Counted from the first letter of the stretch, positions 19,204 to 29,787 are shown. The stretch is 64,000 nt of DNA from Actinomycetota bacterium (GCA_947490845.1 CANLHI010000002.1:1-64000); one strand, 5' to 3'. Made by a program: numbers and translations. The notes: a model not told the origin generated them from the sequence alone.

Positions 19204-21675
19204 ATGACCACTCCACAAGAACATCAGGCATATGACTTTGCCTATGTCCAAGAGAAGTGGCTGCCAATTTGGGATGAGATCGAACCATTTAAATCTGGTC
19301 GCCCAGATGATCCTCGCCCCAAAAAATATGTCCTTGATATGTTCCCTTATCCATCAGGTGATCTACATATGGGCCATGCCGAGGCATACGCACTTGGCGA
19401 TGTAATCGCACGTTATTGGATTCAAAAAGGCTTTAACGTCATGCACCCAATTGGTTGGGATGCCTTTGGTTTACCGGCTGAAAATGCTGCGATTAAGCGC
19501 AATGAAGATCCACGTATTTGGACTTATGAAAACATCGCAACTCAGAAGGCTTCTATGCGTCGTTATGCCTGTTCCTTTGACTGGGATCGCGTCTTTAACA
19601 CTTGCGATCCGGAATATTACAAATGGAATCAATGGCTGTTTATTGAATTGCATAAGCGTGGCTTGGCTTATCGTAAAGATAGCGCTGTTAATTGGTGTCC
19701 AAGTTGTCAGACCGTACTTGCCAACGAACAAGTCGTAGCAGGGCTATGCGAGCGTTGCGACACAGCAGTTACTAAGAAGAAGTTAAATCAGTGGTATTTC
19801 AAGATCACTGATTACGCCGATCGTTTGCTCGATGATATGAAAGAGCTCGAAGGTCATTGGCCCGATAAAGTCTTAACAATGCAGCGCAACTGGATCGGGC
19901 GCTCCCAAGGTGCCAACGTTAACTTCATGATCGAAGGGCGCCATGCTCCAGTAACTATTTACACAACGCGCCCTGACACTTTGCATGGGGCAACTTTTAT
20001 GGTTGTGGCTGTCGATTCAGAACTTGCCGCCGAACTTGCCGCCGGGACAGCAGCTGAAGAAAAGTTTAAGAAATATCGCGATTCAGTTAAGGCAGCCTCC
20101 GATATCGATCGCTTGGCAACTGATCGACCAAAATCTGGAATATTTTTAGAGCGCTATGCGATAAATCCAGTAAATGGTGAGAAGTTGCAGATCTGGGCAT
20201 CTGATTATGTTCTAGCTGATTACGGCACCGGCGCGATTATGGCTGTTCCCGCACATGATCAACGCGATTTAGATTTTGCGCGCGCTATGAAACTTCCTGT
20301 GCGAGTTGTGGTTGAAACGGGTGATGAAGATCCAAGTGAGACTGGCATCGCAACAACCGGTGATGGAAAGTTAGTTAACTCTGGATCTCTAAACGGCCTC
20401 AACAAAGTCGATGCCATCGCTGCAATTAATAAAGAGCTAGAAGCATCTGGCCTTGGTAAATCAGCACGTAATTATCGCCTGCGTGATTGGTTGGTATCTC
20501 GCCAGCGTTATTGGGGCACACCGATTCCAATCGTTCATTGCGATAAATGTGGAGAAGTTGCAGTTCCGGCCGATCAACTTCCACTACAACTTCCCGATGC
20601 TAAAGGTCTTGATCTAAAGCCAAAGGGACAATCTCCACTTGCAGCAGCAACCGAATGGGTCAATACCAAATGCCCAACTTGCGGGGCAGCAGCGCTGCGC
20701 GATACCGACACCATGGATACTTTCGTAGATTCTTCTTGGTACTTCTTGCGCTACCCATCATCAAAGAATTCAACTGAACCATTCTTACGCGCCGATATTG
20801 ATACTTGGTTGCCAGTTGATCAATATGTTGGCGGAGTTACTCACGCGATCTTGCACTTGTTGTATTCACGATTCTTTACCAAGGTTTTACACGACATCGG
20901 GTTGTTGGGATTCACTGAACCATTTACGCGCCTGCTAAATCAGGGCATGGTGGTTATGGATGGCTCTGCGATGTCTAAATCTCGCGGCAATTTGGTTCGC
21001 CTATCTGATGAACTGGAAAACCATGGCGTCGATGCCATTCGTTTATCTATGGTCTTCTCTGGTCCGCCGGAAGATGATGTGGATTGGTCAGATGTTTCAC
21101 CATCTGGTTCCGTTAAATTCTTAAGTCGCGCTTGGCGCTTATCTGGTGATGTAACTTCTAAGCCGGGCGTTGCTTTCGCAAATGGTGAAATATCTCTACG
21201 TAAAGCAACTCACAAAGCCTTGCATGATGCTGCCTTTGCTGTGGAATCATTCCGCTTTAATGTGGCGATTGCGCGTGTTATGGAGTTAGTAAATGCAACT
21301 CGTAAGGCAATTGATTCAGGGCCAGGATCTGCAGATCCAGCAGTTCGTGAAGCAGTGGAAGCGATTGCAATTATGTTATCTCTGGTTGCACCCTTTACGG
21401 CGGAAGAAATGTGGGAACGCCTAGGCCACAAACCTGCAATTGCAACCGCTGGTTGGCCCGTTGTGGATGAAAAGTTACTTGTGGCAGATGCTGTTGAAGC
21501 CGTTATTCAGATAAACGGCAAGATCATTGAGCGCATAGAAGTCACACCAACTATTTCTGATGCCGAAATTGAAGCGCTGGCGCTGGCCAACCCAACAGTT
21601 GCAGCAGCGTTAAACGGTGCAACGCCAAAGAAAGTTATTGCGCGCGCTCCCAAGCTTGTAAATATCGTTCTTTGA
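19204..21675 (+). CDS. leuS: leucyl-tRNA synthetase
   Basis: Class I synthetase of 823 residues. HMGH is at residues 55-58 and the KMSKS loop appears as MSKSRGN from residue 590. The zinc-like cysteine pairs ([18 protein letters not shown] and later CDKCGE, CPTCGA), the CP1 editing domain with [12 protein letters not shown], and the C-terminal anticodon-binding region are present. The length is typical of bacterial LeuRS. Confidence 0.97.
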   Translation: MTTPQEHQAYDFAYVQEKWLPIWDEIEPFKSGRPDDPRPKKYVLDMFPYPSGDLHMGHAEAYALGDVIARYWIQKGFNVMHPIGWDAFGLPAENAAIKRNEDPRIWTYENIATQKASMRRYACSFDWDRVFNTCDPEYYKWNQWLFIELHKRGLAYRKDSAVNWCPSCQTVLANEQVVAGLCERCDTAVTKKKLNQWYFKITDYADRLLDDMKELEGHWPDKVLTMQRNWIGRSQGANVNFMIEGRHAPVTIYTTRPDTLHGATFMVVAVDSELAAELAAGTAAEEKFKKYRDSVKAASDIDRLATDRPKSGIFLERYAINPVNGEKLQIWASDYVLADYGTGAIMAVPAHDQRDLDFARAMKLPVRVVVETGDEDPSETGIATTGDGKLVNSGSLNGLNKVDAIAAINKELEASGLGKSARNYRLRDWLVSRQRYWGTPIPIVHCDKCGEVAVPADQLPLQLPDAKGLDLKPKGQSPLAAATEWVNTKCPTCGAAALRDTDTMDTFVDSSWYFLRYPSSKNSTEPFLRADIDTWLPVDQYVGGVTHAILHLLYSRFFTKVLHDIGLLGFTEPFTRLLNQGMVVMDGSAMSKSRGNLVRLSDELENHGVDAIRLSMVFSGPPEDDVDWSDVSPSGSVKFLSRAWRLSGDVTSKPGVAFANGEISLRKATHKALHDAAFAVESFRFNVAIARVMELVNATRKAIDSGPGSADPAVREAVEAIAIMLSLVAPFTAEEMWERLGHKPAIATAGWPVVDEKLLVADAVEAVIQINGKIIERIEVTPTISDAEIEALALANPTVAAALNGATPKKVIARAPKLVNIVL

Positions 21676-21730
21676 CCACAGCCTCAACCTTTCTTAATTA
21701 CTGTTGGCGTATATACCCGATGATCCTGCA

Positions 21731-22249
21731 ATGAATTTAATTCCTGAAAACTTTCAGTCCTGGTGGAGCCACATCACCTTCTCGGTATCGCAGAAGCGAT
21801 CCTTACTCTCAATATCGGCGCTCGTGATTGCACTATCTATATTCCTCCTCGTGCGTGGCACTTCGCAAGAGATCGCGCTGGCACCGCCTGAATTATTAGT
21901 AACTTAATCAGTTGCGCAAGTAACCGTCGATGTTGCAGGCGCTGTTAATAATCCTGGCGTTTATTCGCTCCCGTCTAATTCGCGAGTTATCGATGCCATT
22001 AAGGCTGCGGGCAACACTTTAAAGGGCGCGGATGTTTCAGATATAAACCTAGCTCGCGTTATTAAAGATGGTGAACAGGTTTACATCTACCCACCTGGTA
22101 AGGCAGGCAGTTCGGTTCGCACATCACCACAGAGAATAAAGGCTCGCACATCTGGCCCCATCGCCTTAAACCGCGCCAGCACAAAAGAGTTAGAGACGCT
22201 AGATGGAATCGGTCCAGTACTCGCGCACTCGATCCTGAACTCGCACTAA
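21731..22249 (+). pseudogene. comEA: comEA remnant with in-frame stop and lost C-terminus
   Basis: From the ATG at 21731 the frame encodes a membrane anchor (about residues 22-42) and then meets TAA at 21905-21907. Directly after that stop, in the same frame, a good SLBB domain continues (VTVDVAGAVNNPGVYSLP, then DGEQVYIYPP) followed by the first half of a helix-hairpin-helix (LNRASTKELETLDGIGPVLA). The second HhH is missing; the frame ends at 22247-22249 just after a junction with comEC sequence. ComEA is the DNA receptor for uptake of transforming DNA. A stop plus a 3' deletion means it cannot make the normal protein. The place before holA is the normal actinobacterial comEA-comEC-holA position. 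Confidence 0.88.
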
Positions 22250-22431
22250 TTAGCGTTGGCGCCGAAAATAGTTATGGCCATCCGGCTGCCAATACCCTCG
22301 CGTTATTGCGGGAAGTAGGCGCTAAAGTACTGCGTACTGACACAGATGGCGCGATTGCAGTTCGTGCTCGTCGCCACCGGTTGCAGGTCAAGACGAGCAA
22401 GAACCGCTTTACTTACTTGCGTTGGGAATAG
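22231..22431 (+). pseudogene. comEC: comEC remnant, last 66 codons only
   Basis: In the next frame from about 22231 there are 66 codons matching the end of the ComEC metallo-beta-lactamase-like domain: DPELALISVGAENSYGHP, then LALLREVGAKVLRTDTDG, ending at a TAG at 22429-22431. ComEC is the inner-membrane DNA channel of about 700 residues or more. The membrane part and most of the C-terminal domain are gone. The fragment abuts the comEA HhH, so a deletion of roughly two kilobases fused the two genes out of frame. It has no start codon of its own. Confidence 0.85.
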
Positions 22432-22453
22432 CCAGAGACAGGGGGAGTAAGAC

Positions 22454-23404
22454 TTGAATCCGTTTTATCTCATCCTGGGCAGTGAAGGCGCACTTAGCGA
22501 TCGCGCGCTATCTAAATTAACCGCACAGCTAAAAGAAGAGAAGGCTGAAGCCACAACTATCTTTGCCGCCGATGCTTTATTGGGTGATATTTCAGATGCG
22601 CTGGCACCTTCGCTATTTTCAGAACGCCGCGCCTTAATTATTAAAGACTTGCAGGACTTGCCGGAAGATTCCAAAGATGAAGTAACTCGCTATTTGTCGC
22701 AACCCGATGAGATGACCACAGTGATATTCGTTCATAAGGGTGGCGTGAAAGGCAAAGCGTTACTCGATGCGATTAAGAAAGTTAAGCCCGAGATAATTGC
22801 CTGCGAGCCTATGAAAAAAGAGGCAGAAAAAGAAACCTTCGTGAAAGACTTATTTTTAGATAGTGGGCGCAAAGCATCACCTGCAGCTGTCGCTGCTCTA
22901 GTTGGCGCACTCGGTGGGGATATGCGCGAGTTACAACAGGCCGTTTCGCAGATCGCACTTGATTCTCCGGCCGGCGTCATTGATGAAGCGATGGTTGATA
23001 AATTTCATCAGGGTCGTGTTGAGACAACCGGATTCGATGTGGCAGATGCAACGATTGATGGAAATTTGCCAACCGCGCTTATTTCACTGCGCAGCGCCAT
23101 TGAAACTGGCACCGATCCAGTGATGGTGACATCTGCAATCGCATCGGCGCTTCGTTCACTGGCTAAAGTTTCAGGATCTGCAACTGGCGCCAAATCATTT
23201 GAATTAGCGGGACAACTTGGTATGGCGCCATGGCAGATTGATAAAGCGCGCCGACAATTACAAGGTTGGACACCGCGCGCACTTTCTAAGGCGGTGCAAG
23301 CAATCGCTTTGGCAGATGCGCAGGTTAAAGGCGCGGCCACCGATCCGATCTATGCCCTAGAAAAAGCCCTCGCCTCAATCACCGCCGCCCGCGCTGGCAG
23401 ATAG
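22454..23404 (+). CDS. holA: DNA polymerase III, delta subunit
   Basis: HolA opens the beta sliding clamp in the clamp loader. The 316-residue protein starts at a TTG preceded by GGGGAG at the right distance, and begins NPFYLILGSEGALSDRAL. The central QQAVSQIALDSP and FDVADATIDGN segments are typical of actinobacterial delta subunits. Its position after the comEA-comEC remnant is the ancestral one. It follows the remnant by 22 bases and may still use the old competence promoter or read-through. Confidence 0.9.
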   Translation: MNPFYLILGSEGALSDRALSKLTAQLKEEKAEATTIFAADALLGDISDALAPSLFSERRALIIKDLQDLPEDSKDEVTRYLSQPDEMTTVIFVHKGGVKGKALLDAIKKVKPEIIACEPMKKEAEKETFVKDLFLDSGRKASPAAVAALVGALGGDMRELQQAVSQIALDSPAGVIDEAMVDKFHQGRVETTGFDVADATIDGNLPTALISLRSAIETGTDPVMVTSAIASALRSLAKVSGSATGAKSFELAGQLGMAPWQIDKARRQLQGWTPRALSKAVQAIALADAQVKGAATDPIYALEKALASITAARAGR

Positions 23405-23455
23405 CCTGTAATTAGGCGGGGATCAGACCTCAATTTGAGCCTGCACCCCTTGCGC

Positions 23456-23496
23456 TGATAACCTACGCGTCTGCCTGGCAACCAAAAGGGTTATCA
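23456..23496 (+). repeat. inverted repeat in the rpsT upstream spacer
   Basis: TGATAACC (23456-23463) and GGTTATCA (23489-23496) are perfect 8-base arms separated by 25 bases in the 119-base holA-rpsT spacer. It could be a hairpin in the rpsT leader, a weak holA terminator (no T-run follows), or an operator overlapping a possible -10 (TAACCT). S20 synthesis is autoregulated in some bacteria, so a leader structure is plausible. Confidence 0.35.
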
Positions 23497-23523
23497 CAGC
23501 TTTAGACGTTCGGAGTAATACAC

Positions 23524-23793
23524 GTGGCAAATATCAAGTCGCAGATCAAGCGCGTTAAGACAAATAACAAGGCTCAGGCTCGCAATAAGTCTGTCTCTTC
23601 ATCTGTTAAGACCGCTGTTCGCAAATTCCGTGAAGCAGTTGTAAAGGGAGACGCAGCAACAACTACGACTGAACTCCGCTCTGCTTCAAAGGCTTTAGAT
23701 ATTGCAGTTGCCAAGGGTGTAGTTCACCGCAATACAGCGGCAAACAAGAAGTCATCAATGGCTAAGGCTGCTGCCAAAGCCGGCGCTCGTTAA
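23524..23793 (+). CDS. rpsT: 30S ribosomal protein S20
   Basis: The 89-residue basic helical protein binds 16S rRNA in the body of the small subunit. It starts at GTG with GGAG upstream and begins [20 protein letters not shown], the conserved S20 start. The C-terminal [19 protein letters not shown] is typical. It is read away from holA and toward lepA, as in other actinobacteria. Confidence 0.97.
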   Translation: MANIKSQIKRVKTNNKAQARNKSVSSSVKTAVRKFREAVVKGDAATTTTELRSASKALDIAVAKGVVHRNTAANKKSSMAKAAAKAGAR

Positions 23794-23827
23794 TTCTTAA
23801 TACGCACCAGAAAAGGGGCGGATAAAA

Positions 23828-25705
23828 GTGCCTGCAATTTCACTTGCTAAGGCTCCGCAACCCGCAGCAACAGATCCCGCGCAGATTCGTAATTTCTGCA
23901 TCATTGCGCATATCGATCACGGTAAATCTACGCTGGCCGATCGCATGCTCGGAATCACTGAAGTTGTAGAAGCCCGCAATATGCGCGCGCAATATTTAGA
24001 TCGCATGGATATCGAACGCGAACGTGGCATCACCATTAAATCTCAAGCAGTTCGTCTGCCATGGCGCAGCGGTATCGATAGCCAGGAATACATCCTTAAT
24101 ATGATCGACACACCTGGGCACGTTGACTTTACATACGAAGTATCGCGCTCGCTCGCTGCTTGCGAAGGCGCAGTTCTTTTAGTTGATTGCGCACAAGGAA
24201 TCGAAGCACAGACTCTTGCCAACCTTTATTTGGCGATGGAGAACAACCTAACAATCATTCCAGTGCTAAATAAAATTGATTTACCGAATGCCCAACCAGA
24301 AAAATTTGCTGCAGAGCTTGCTCGCTTAATTGGCTGCCAACCTGAAGATTGTTTGCGTGTTTCAGGAAAGACTGGCGATGGCGTTGCCGAACTCCTCGAT
24401 CAGATCGTTGCGCAGATTCCGGCACCAGTTGGCGATGCAAACGCACCTGCGCGCGCACTTATCTTTGACTCGGTCTATGACTCATATCGCGGCGTTGTTA
24501 CCTATGTTCGTGTTATCGATGGTCGCATCAATCCGCGTGAGCAGATCCAAATGTTTTCAACCGGCGTACGACATGAAGCCCTCGAAGTCGGCGTTATCTC
24601 ACCAGAGCCAGTGCCAGGTAAAGGTTTAGGCGTGGGTGAAGTGGGTTATTTAATTACCGGCGTTAAAGATGTTCGCCAATCACGTGTTGGTGACACTGTT
24701 ACTAATTATCAAAACCCAACTAAGACACCATTGGCTGGATATAAAGATCCCAAGCCAATGGTTTTCTCCGGGCTCTTCCCACTAGATGGTGCTGACTTTC
24801 CTTTACTGCGTGATGCTTTAGATAAGTTACAGCTCAATGATGCCGCCCTTGTCTATGAACCAGAGAGTTCAGCGGCGCTGGGCTTTGGTTTCCGCTGTGG
24901 CTTCCTTGGTCTTTTGCATATGGAGATCGTGCGCGAGCGATTAGAACGCGAATCAGGAATCAGTCTTATCTCAACTGCGCCAAACGTTGTTTATCGCGTG
25001 ATGTTAGAAGATGGCAAAGAATTTGTTGTTACCAACCCATCAGAATTTCCTGACGGCAAGATCAATTATGTGAAAGAGCCAATCGTTAAATCCACCATCC
25101 TGGCGCCATCTGACTACATCGGCACAATCATGGAACTCTGCCAAGATCGCCGCGGAACTTTGCAAGGAATGGATTACATATCGGAGGATCGCGTAGAAAT
25201 CCGCTACACCTTACCCCTTGCTGAAATTGTCTTTGATTTCTTTGATCAGCTAAAGAGCCGTACTAAAGGTTACGCCTCACTCGACTATGAAGAACTTGGT
25301 GATGAAGAAGGCAACCTTGTTAAGGTCGATATTTTGCTGCAAGGCGAAGCAGTCGATGCCTTTAGTGCGATCGTTCACCGCGATAAGGCTTACTCATATG
25401 GCGTGATGATGACCGGTAAACTTCGCGAACTAATACCACGTCAACAGTTCGAAGTTCCTATTCAGGCAGCGGTTGGTTCGCGCATCATTGCTCGCGAAAG
25501 CATTCGTGCAATTCGTAAAGATGTTTTGGCTAAATGTTACGGTGGAGATATTTCACGTAAGCGCAAACTTCTGGAGAAGCAGAAAGAAGGAAAGAAGCGC
25601 ATGAAGATGGTGGGACGCGTTGAAGTTCCACAAGAGGCTTTCGTTGCCGCCCTTGCCACCGATGCTGATATCGAAAAGATTAAAGCCGCCCGTAAGCAAG
25701 ACTGA
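23828..25705 (+). CDS. lepA: elongation factor 4
   Basis: LepA is a translational GTPase of 625 residues that acts on stalled or assembling ribosomes. G1 HIDHGKST, G3 DTPGHVDF and G4 NKID are present, along with the LepA-specific C-terminal domain ([19 protein letters not shown]). The GTG start has GGGGCGGA upstream. It is followed two bases later by hemW, the normal lepA-hemW pair. Confidence 0.97.
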   Translation: MPAISLAKAPQPAATDPAQIRNFCIIAHIDHGKSTLADRMLGITEVVEARNMRAQYLDRMDIERERGITIKSQAVRLPWRSGIDSQEYILNMIDTPGHVDFTYEVSRSLAACEGAVLLVDCAQGIEAQTLANLYLAMENNLTIIPVLNKIDLPNAQPEKFAAELARLIGCQPEDCLRVSGKTGDGVAELLDQIVAQIPAPVGDANAPARALIFDSVYDSYRGVVTYVRVIDGRINPREQIQMFSTGVRHEALEVGVISPEPVPGKGLGVGEVGYLITGVKDVRQSRVGDTVTNYQNPTKTPLAGYKDPKPMVFSGLFPLDGADFPLLRDALDKLQLNDAALVYEPESSAALGFGFRCGFLGLLHMEIVRERLERESGISLISTAPNVVYRVMLEDGKEFVVTNPSEFPDGKINYVKEPIVKSTILAPSDYIGTIMELCQDRRGTLQGMDYISEDRVEIRYTLPLAEIVFDFFDQLKSRTKGYASLDYEELGDEEGNLVKVDILLQGEAVDAFSAIVHRDKAYSYGVMMTGKLRELIPRQQFEVPIQAAVGSRIIARESIRAIRKDVLAKCYGGDISRKRKLLEKQKEGKKRMKMVGRVEVPQEAFVAALATDADIEKIKAARKQD

Positions 25706-25707
25706 TC

Positions 25708-26826
25708 GTGCTCTCTTTCTACGTTCATATCCCGTACTGCATAAAGCGCTGCGGATATTGTGACTTTAATACCTATACACCTAGCGAACTACAAGATGGT
25801 GCATCCCTTGAGATTGTCTCCAATGATTACATTGACGCCGTTCTGCTCGAATTAAAGTCGGCGCCGACTGATCCCGTGCCGACTATTTTCTTTGGGGGAG
25901 GTACGCCTTCACTATTGCCAGCCAATGACTTGGGACGAGTTATCACTGCGATCAAAGCGCGAAATACCGTTAGCGATGACTGCGAAATAACTTTAGAGGC
26001 CAATCCAGATTCTGTTACTGCTGAGAAATTACAAGGTTATATAGCAGCCGGATTTAATCGAATTTCATTTGGTATGCAATCAGCGAAGCCACACGTCTTG
26101 GCAGTCCTTGATCGCACGCACAATCCCGATAACGTAAAACGCGCAGTTGATATGGCGCGCGCAGCCGGATTTGGCAGCATAAGTGTTGATTTGATTTATG
26201 GAACACCGGGTGAATCACTAGAAGATTGGCGCGCGACTGTAACGCAGGCGCTATCGCTAGATATCGATCACATCAGTGCTTACGCGCTAATCGTTGAAAC
26301 TGGCACCAAACTTGCAGCGCAGATAAAACGCGGTGATTTAACTATGCCTAACGATGACTTGATGGCAGATATGTATTTGCTAGTTGATCAGATGTGTAAT
26401 GAGGCGGGTCTTGCTTGGTATGAGCTTTCAAATTGGTCAAAGCCCGGCCATGAGTGTCAACACAATATTGCTTATTGGAAAAGTGCGAATTGGTGGGGCT
26501 TAGGTCCCGGCGCGCATTCACATATAGATAAGAAGCGCTTCTGGAATGTTAAACATCCAACGGCGTATAAGCAGAAGTTATTTGCAAAGGAATCTCCGAT
26601 TGCCGATTCAGAAGATTTAACTGATGAGCAGCTACGAGATGAATCAATCATGTTGGCAATTCGCATGCGCAGCGGACTTTCGTTAGATTTACTAAGTAGC
26701 GCAGCGCAAGAGCGAGTTATGCAATATCAAAGTAGTGGCCATTTAAATCAAATAGATGGCAAGTTGCAGTTGACCGCCCAAGGACGAATGATCGCCGATC
26801 GTTTGGTCCGTGAGGCGCTGGGCTAA
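25708..26826 (+). CDS. hemW: heme chaperone HemW (radical SAM)
   Basis: The 372-residue protein carries the HemW-type radical-SAM cluster Cys11-x3-Cys15-x2-Cys18 in PYCIKRCGYCDF, followed by FFGGGTPSLL. It lacks the features of true HemN coproporphyrinogen oxidase and sits next to lepA, so the role is heme delivery rather than oxidation of coproporphyrinogen. The start is GTG, 2 bases after lepA. The WWGLGPGAHS motif is typical. Confidence 0.9.
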   Translation: MLSFYVHIPYCIKRCGYCDFNTYTPSELQDGASLEIVSNDYIDAVLLELKSAPTDPVPTIFFGGGTPSLLPANDLGRVITAIKARNTVSDDCEITLEANPDSVTAEKLQGYIAAGFNRISFGMQSAKPHVLAVLDRTHNPDNVKRAVDMARAAGFGSISVDLIYGTPGESLEDWRATVTQALSLDIDHISAYALIVETGTKLAAQIKRGDLTMPNDDLMADMYLLVDQMCNEAGLAWYELSNWSKPGHECQHNIAYWKSANWWGLGPGAHSHIDKKRFWNVKHPTAYKQKLFAKESPIADSEDLTDEQLRDESIMLAIRMRSGLSLDLLSSAAQERVMQYQSSGHLNQIDGKLQLTAQGRMIADRLVREALG

Positions 26827-26837
26827 GAGCCTTGTAG

Positions 26838-26843
26838 TACCTT
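26838..26843 (+). promoter_or_regulatory. -10 box of a leaderless promoter for the DoxX-like gene
   Basis: TACCTT ends 6 bases before the ATG at 26850; no ribosome-binding site is visible. Confidence 0.35.
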
Positions 26844-26849
26844 TAGCCA

Positions 26850-27188
26850 ATGAGCACTAGCGCAACTCTCATCCTGACATTTCTGGCAGTTATATTTGTT
26901 ATCTCAGGCCTTTCCAAAGCCAGCGGTAATGAAAAAGGCTTGTCAGGCACGCGCGACGTGAATGTGAAAGATGGAATCGCTCGTGTAATCGGTCTCTTTG
27001 AAGCCTTGCTTGCGCTGGGTCTAATCGTTGGCATCAAATGGAATGGATTGGCTTACTTCCCACTCTTGGGTCTCTGGTTCTTTATGGCTGGAGCAATCTA
27101 CGTACATTTTAAAGCCAGCAAAGTCCGCACTGCGTTTCCGGCCTTTTTTCTGCTAACTCTGATCTCAATTGCACTCGTACTGATTTAA
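26850..27188 (+). CDS. DoxX-like four-helix membrane protein
   Basis: The 112-residue protein has four predicted membrane segments and the small-protein layout of the DoxX family, with an early [11 protein letters not shown] motif. DoxX-family proteins are linked to redox and thiol homeostasis, without a fixed reaction. It stands between hemW and hrcA. A second DoxX-like gene is at 50170. Confidence 0.7.
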   Translation: MSTSATLILTFLAVIFVISGLSKASGNEKGLSGTRDVNVKDGIARVIGLFEALLALGLIVGIKWNGLAYFPLLGLWFFMAGAIYVHFKASKVRTAFPAFFLLTLISIALVLI

Positions 27189-27211
27189 AGAGAGATATAA
27201 AGAAGATAAAT

Positions 27212-27949
27212 ATGCATTCCCAACGCCGTCTAGAAATTTTGCGCGCTATCGTCGATGAGTACGTAGCCACGCAAGAACCTGTCGGCTCGAAATCTATTGC
27301 TGATAAATCAGCACTCGGTCTCTCACCTGCCACTATTCGTAATGAGATGGCCGTTTTGGAAGATGAAGGCCTAATCACACATCCGCACACCTCTGCTGGG
27401 CGCATCCCAACAGATCTGGGCTATCGCGTCTTCGTGGATAAATTGGCAACTGTTAAGCCTTTATCCTCTCCCGAACGTCGTGCCATTGAAACTTTTTTGG
27501 ATGAGGCAAATAACTTAGAACAGTTGATGAAGAGATCTGCAAAGTTGTTAGCAGATTTGACTAAGCAGGTTGCAGTGATTACCTATCCAATGATTGGTGA
27601 CGCACCTGGCAGCGAAAAGATGACGATTTCAGGCACAGCTAACTTGGCGCGTTCGGGTGAAGATTTAGGGACATCGCTATCACCAATTCTAGAAGCGCTG
27701 GAAGAGCAAGTTGTCCTACTGCGCTTATTGGGTGATGCCAATGAAACCGTGCAGGTTCGTATCGGCGGCGAACAGAATGAGACAAATTTACGTCAGACAT
27801 CCCTTGTTACAGTTGGTTATGGCGCTGATAACTCAGCGATCGGAGCACTTGGGGTTTTGGGGCCAACCCGCATGGATTACGCCGGATCAATGGCGGCAGT
27901 TAGTGCAGTTGCTCGTTATGTCGGACGCTATATATCGGAGAGCAATTAA
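27212..27949 (+). CDS. hrcA: heat-inducible repressor HrcA, shortened form
   Basis: HrcA represses groE and dnaK operons by binding CIRCE. The N-terminal winged helix is intact ([49 protein letters not shown]) and so is the end ([26 protein letters not shown]). But the protein has only 245 residues instead of about 340. About 90-100 residues between VAVITYP and GTANLARS, the central GAF-like/dimer domain, are missing without a frameshift. It precedes dnaJ, the normal place. It may still bind DNA but its control by GroEL is probably altered. Confidence 0.88.
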   Translation: MHSQRRLEILRAIVDEYVATQEPVGSKSIADKSALGLSPATIRNEMAVLEDEGLITHPHTSAGRIPTDLGYRVFVDKLATVKPLSSPERRAIETFLDEANNLEQLMKRSAKLLADLTKQVAVITYPMIGDAPGSEKMTISGTANLARSGEDLGTSLSPILEALEEQVVLLRLLGDANETVQVRIGGEQNETNLRQTSLVTVGYGADNSAIGALGVLGPTRMDYAGSMAAVSAVARYVGRYISESN

Positions 27950-27952
27950 TTT

Positions 27953-29053
27953 ATGTCAGATCATTACCAAAGCTTGGGCGTTGATCGCGGTGCTAGCGCC
28001 GATGAGATAAAGAAGGCATATCGCAAGATTGCCCGCGAACTTCACCCCGATGTGAATCCAGATCCTGCGGTGCAAGATAAATTTAAAGAAGTTACTGCCG
28101 CCTATGAAGTATTAAGTGATCCACAAAAACGCCAGTCATATGACATGGGTGGTTCTGGCTTCGGCGGAGGATTCGGCGGCGGTGGATTTAGCGACATCAT
28201 GGACGCCTTCTTTGGGGGCGGACAAAATCGCGGACCACGTCCACGTATGCGCCAAGGACAAGATGCTTTGATTCGCGTTGAAGTTGATTTAAATGAAGCG
28301 TGCTTTGGAGCAGAAAGAGAAATCTCTGTTGAAAATGCGGTGGCTTGTACTAAATGTAAAGGTCAAGGATCTGCTGACTCAGCGGAGCCTTCGATGTGCC
28401 AAGTCTGTAAAGGGCGCGGTGAAACTCAGCAAGTGCAGCGCTCATTCCTTGGTCAAGTAATGACTTCACGTCCTTGCGGTTCTTGTCAGGGTTACGGCAG
28501 CATCATACAAAATCCTTGTCGCGAATGCGCCGGCGATGGACGAGTACGTGCGCGTCAAAATATAAGTGTGAAAATTCCAGCAGGTGTTGAAACCGGCAAC
28601 CGCATTCAACTTTCTGGTCGAGGTGAAGTCGGATCAGGTGGTGGCCCGGCGGGAGATCTCTATGTTGAAATCGTTGAATCACAACACCCATTCTTAATTC
28701 GCGATAACCATAACCTGCACGTTGCTATTGAAGTTTCATTTGCAGCAGCCTCACTTGGCACCAAAGTCATGGTCGAATGCTTAGATGGTCCAATCGAAGT
28801 CGAAGTTCGTGCTGGAACACAAAGTGGTGCCACCATTCCGGTTCGCGGAAAAGGAATGACGCGGCTGCGTGCTGCAACACGTGGAGATTTAATTGTGCAT
28901 GTTGAAGTGCAGACACCACATAAATTGAGCAGGGATCAAGAAGAGATGCTCCGTAAATTTGCTTCAGCTCGCGGTGAAAAGCCAGGAGATGTAAAGATCA
29001 AGGGGCTTGAGCAAGGATTCTTTAGCAAGTTCAGAGATGCCTTCGGACGCTAA
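27953..29053 (+). CDS. dnaJ: molecular chaperone DnaJ
   Basis: The 366-residue type I J-protein has the J domain with HPD at residues 31-33, a glycine/phenylalanine-rich linker (about 65-90), four CxxCxGxG zinc repeats (CTKCKGQG, CQVCKGRG, CGSCQGYG, CRECAGDG) and the C-terminal peptide-binding domain. It stimulates DnaK. In actinobacteria the copy next to hrcA is the second DnaJ; it follows hrcA by 3 bases and overlaps rsmE by one base. Confidence 0.95.
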   Translation: MSDHYQSLGVDRGASADEIKKAYRKIARELHPDVNPDPAVQDKFKEVTAAYEVLSDPQKRQSYDMGGSGFGGGFGGGGFSDIMDAFFGGGQNRGPRPRMRQGQDALIRVEVDLNEACFGAEREISVENAVACTKCKGQGSADSAEPSMCQVCKGRGETQQVQRSFLGQVMTSRPCGSCQGYGSIIQNPCRECAGDGRVRARQNISVKIPAGVETGNRIQLSGRGEVGSGGGPAGDLYVEIVESQHPFLIRDNHNLHVAIEVSFAAASLGTKVMVECLDGPIEVEVRAGTQSGATIPVRGKGMTRLRAATRGDLIVHVEVQTPHKLSRDQEEMLRKFASARGEKPGDVKIKGLEQGFFSKFRDAFGR

Positions 29054-29772
29054 TGCTGACTCTCTTCTTTGTTAACGATCTTCCTAAAGTTGTTGGTAGT
29101 GGTTATGAATTTGGTGGAGAAGAAGCGGGCCATGCCATCCGCGTGCTGCGCACTCAAGTGGGAGATAGCTTGGCGCTCTCAGATGGGCAAGGCGCTTGGT
29201 CAATCGTGCAAGTAAAAGCAGTTGCTAAGAAGTCAATGACAGTTGAAGTAATGCAGTCGGGTTTTGAAGAGGCGCTGCCTGTTGAATTCACCGTTGCACA
29301 AGCGTTGACTAAAGGCGATCGCATCAAAGAGTCAATTGAGTTAAATACTGCAGGTGGCGCGGATGTAATTTTATTGTGGGCGGCAACCCGTTCGATCGGA
29401 AAATCGACTCCAGATCTCATGCAGAAATTAGGCACAACTGCGCGTGAGGCCAGCAAACAGAGCAGACGCAATCGCATTCCATTTGTGATGGGGGTGCTGG
29501 ATGCTAAGAAGATTGCGGCAGAGATTCCAAATTACGATTTGGCAATTGTTTTTCACGAAAGTGCGCAACTTAAGTTAACTGAAGTTGTAAAGCCTGGTAT
29601 TAAGAAAGTCTTAGCGATTATTGGCCCCGAAGGTGGAATCACTGATGAAGAGTTAGCGATCTTCATAGCTGCTGGCGCTCAAGTTGCTTTGCTGGGCCGT
29701 CCAATTTTCCGTTCCGCACATGCGGGTATGGCGGCGCTTTCTGGCCTAAACGCGGCTTTAAATATCTGGTAA
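29053..29772 (+). CDS. rsmE: 16S rRNA m3U1498 methyltransferase
   Basis: RsmE methylates U1498 in the decoding region of 16S rRNA. The SPOUT-fold signatures are visible: NTAGGADVILLWA, SRRNRIPFVM and, near the C-terminus, IIGPEGGITDEEL followed by LLGRPIFRSAHAGMAAL. The 239-residue length is standard. The start overlaps the dnaJ stop. Confidence 0.92.
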   Translation: MLTLFFVNDLPKVVGSGYEFGGEEAGHAIRVLRTQVGDSLALSDGQGAWSIVQVKAVAKKSMTVEVMQSGFEEALPVEFTVAQALTKGDRIKESIELNTAGGADVILLWAATRSIGKSTPDLMQKLGTTAREASKQSRRNRIPFVMGVLDAKKIAAEIPNYDLAIVFHESAQLKLTEVVKPGIKKVLAIIGPEGGITDEELAIFIAAGAQVALLGRPIFRSAHAGMAALSGLNAALNIW

Positions 29773-29775
29773 AGG

Positions 29776-29781
29776 TATAGT
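29776..29781 (+). promoter_or_regulatory. -10 box of a leaderless promoter for the HIT gene
   Basis: TATAGT ends 6 bases before the ATG at 29788 in the 15-base spacer after rsmE. Confidence 0.5.
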
Positions 29782-29787
29782 CAACTT

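Noticed and set aside
27121..27211. Possible CIRCE half-site (TTGCACTC) before hrcA
   Set aside because: Only one loose arm is seen, inside the end of the DoxX-like gene, and there is no matching GAGTGCTAA arm at the 9-base distance.
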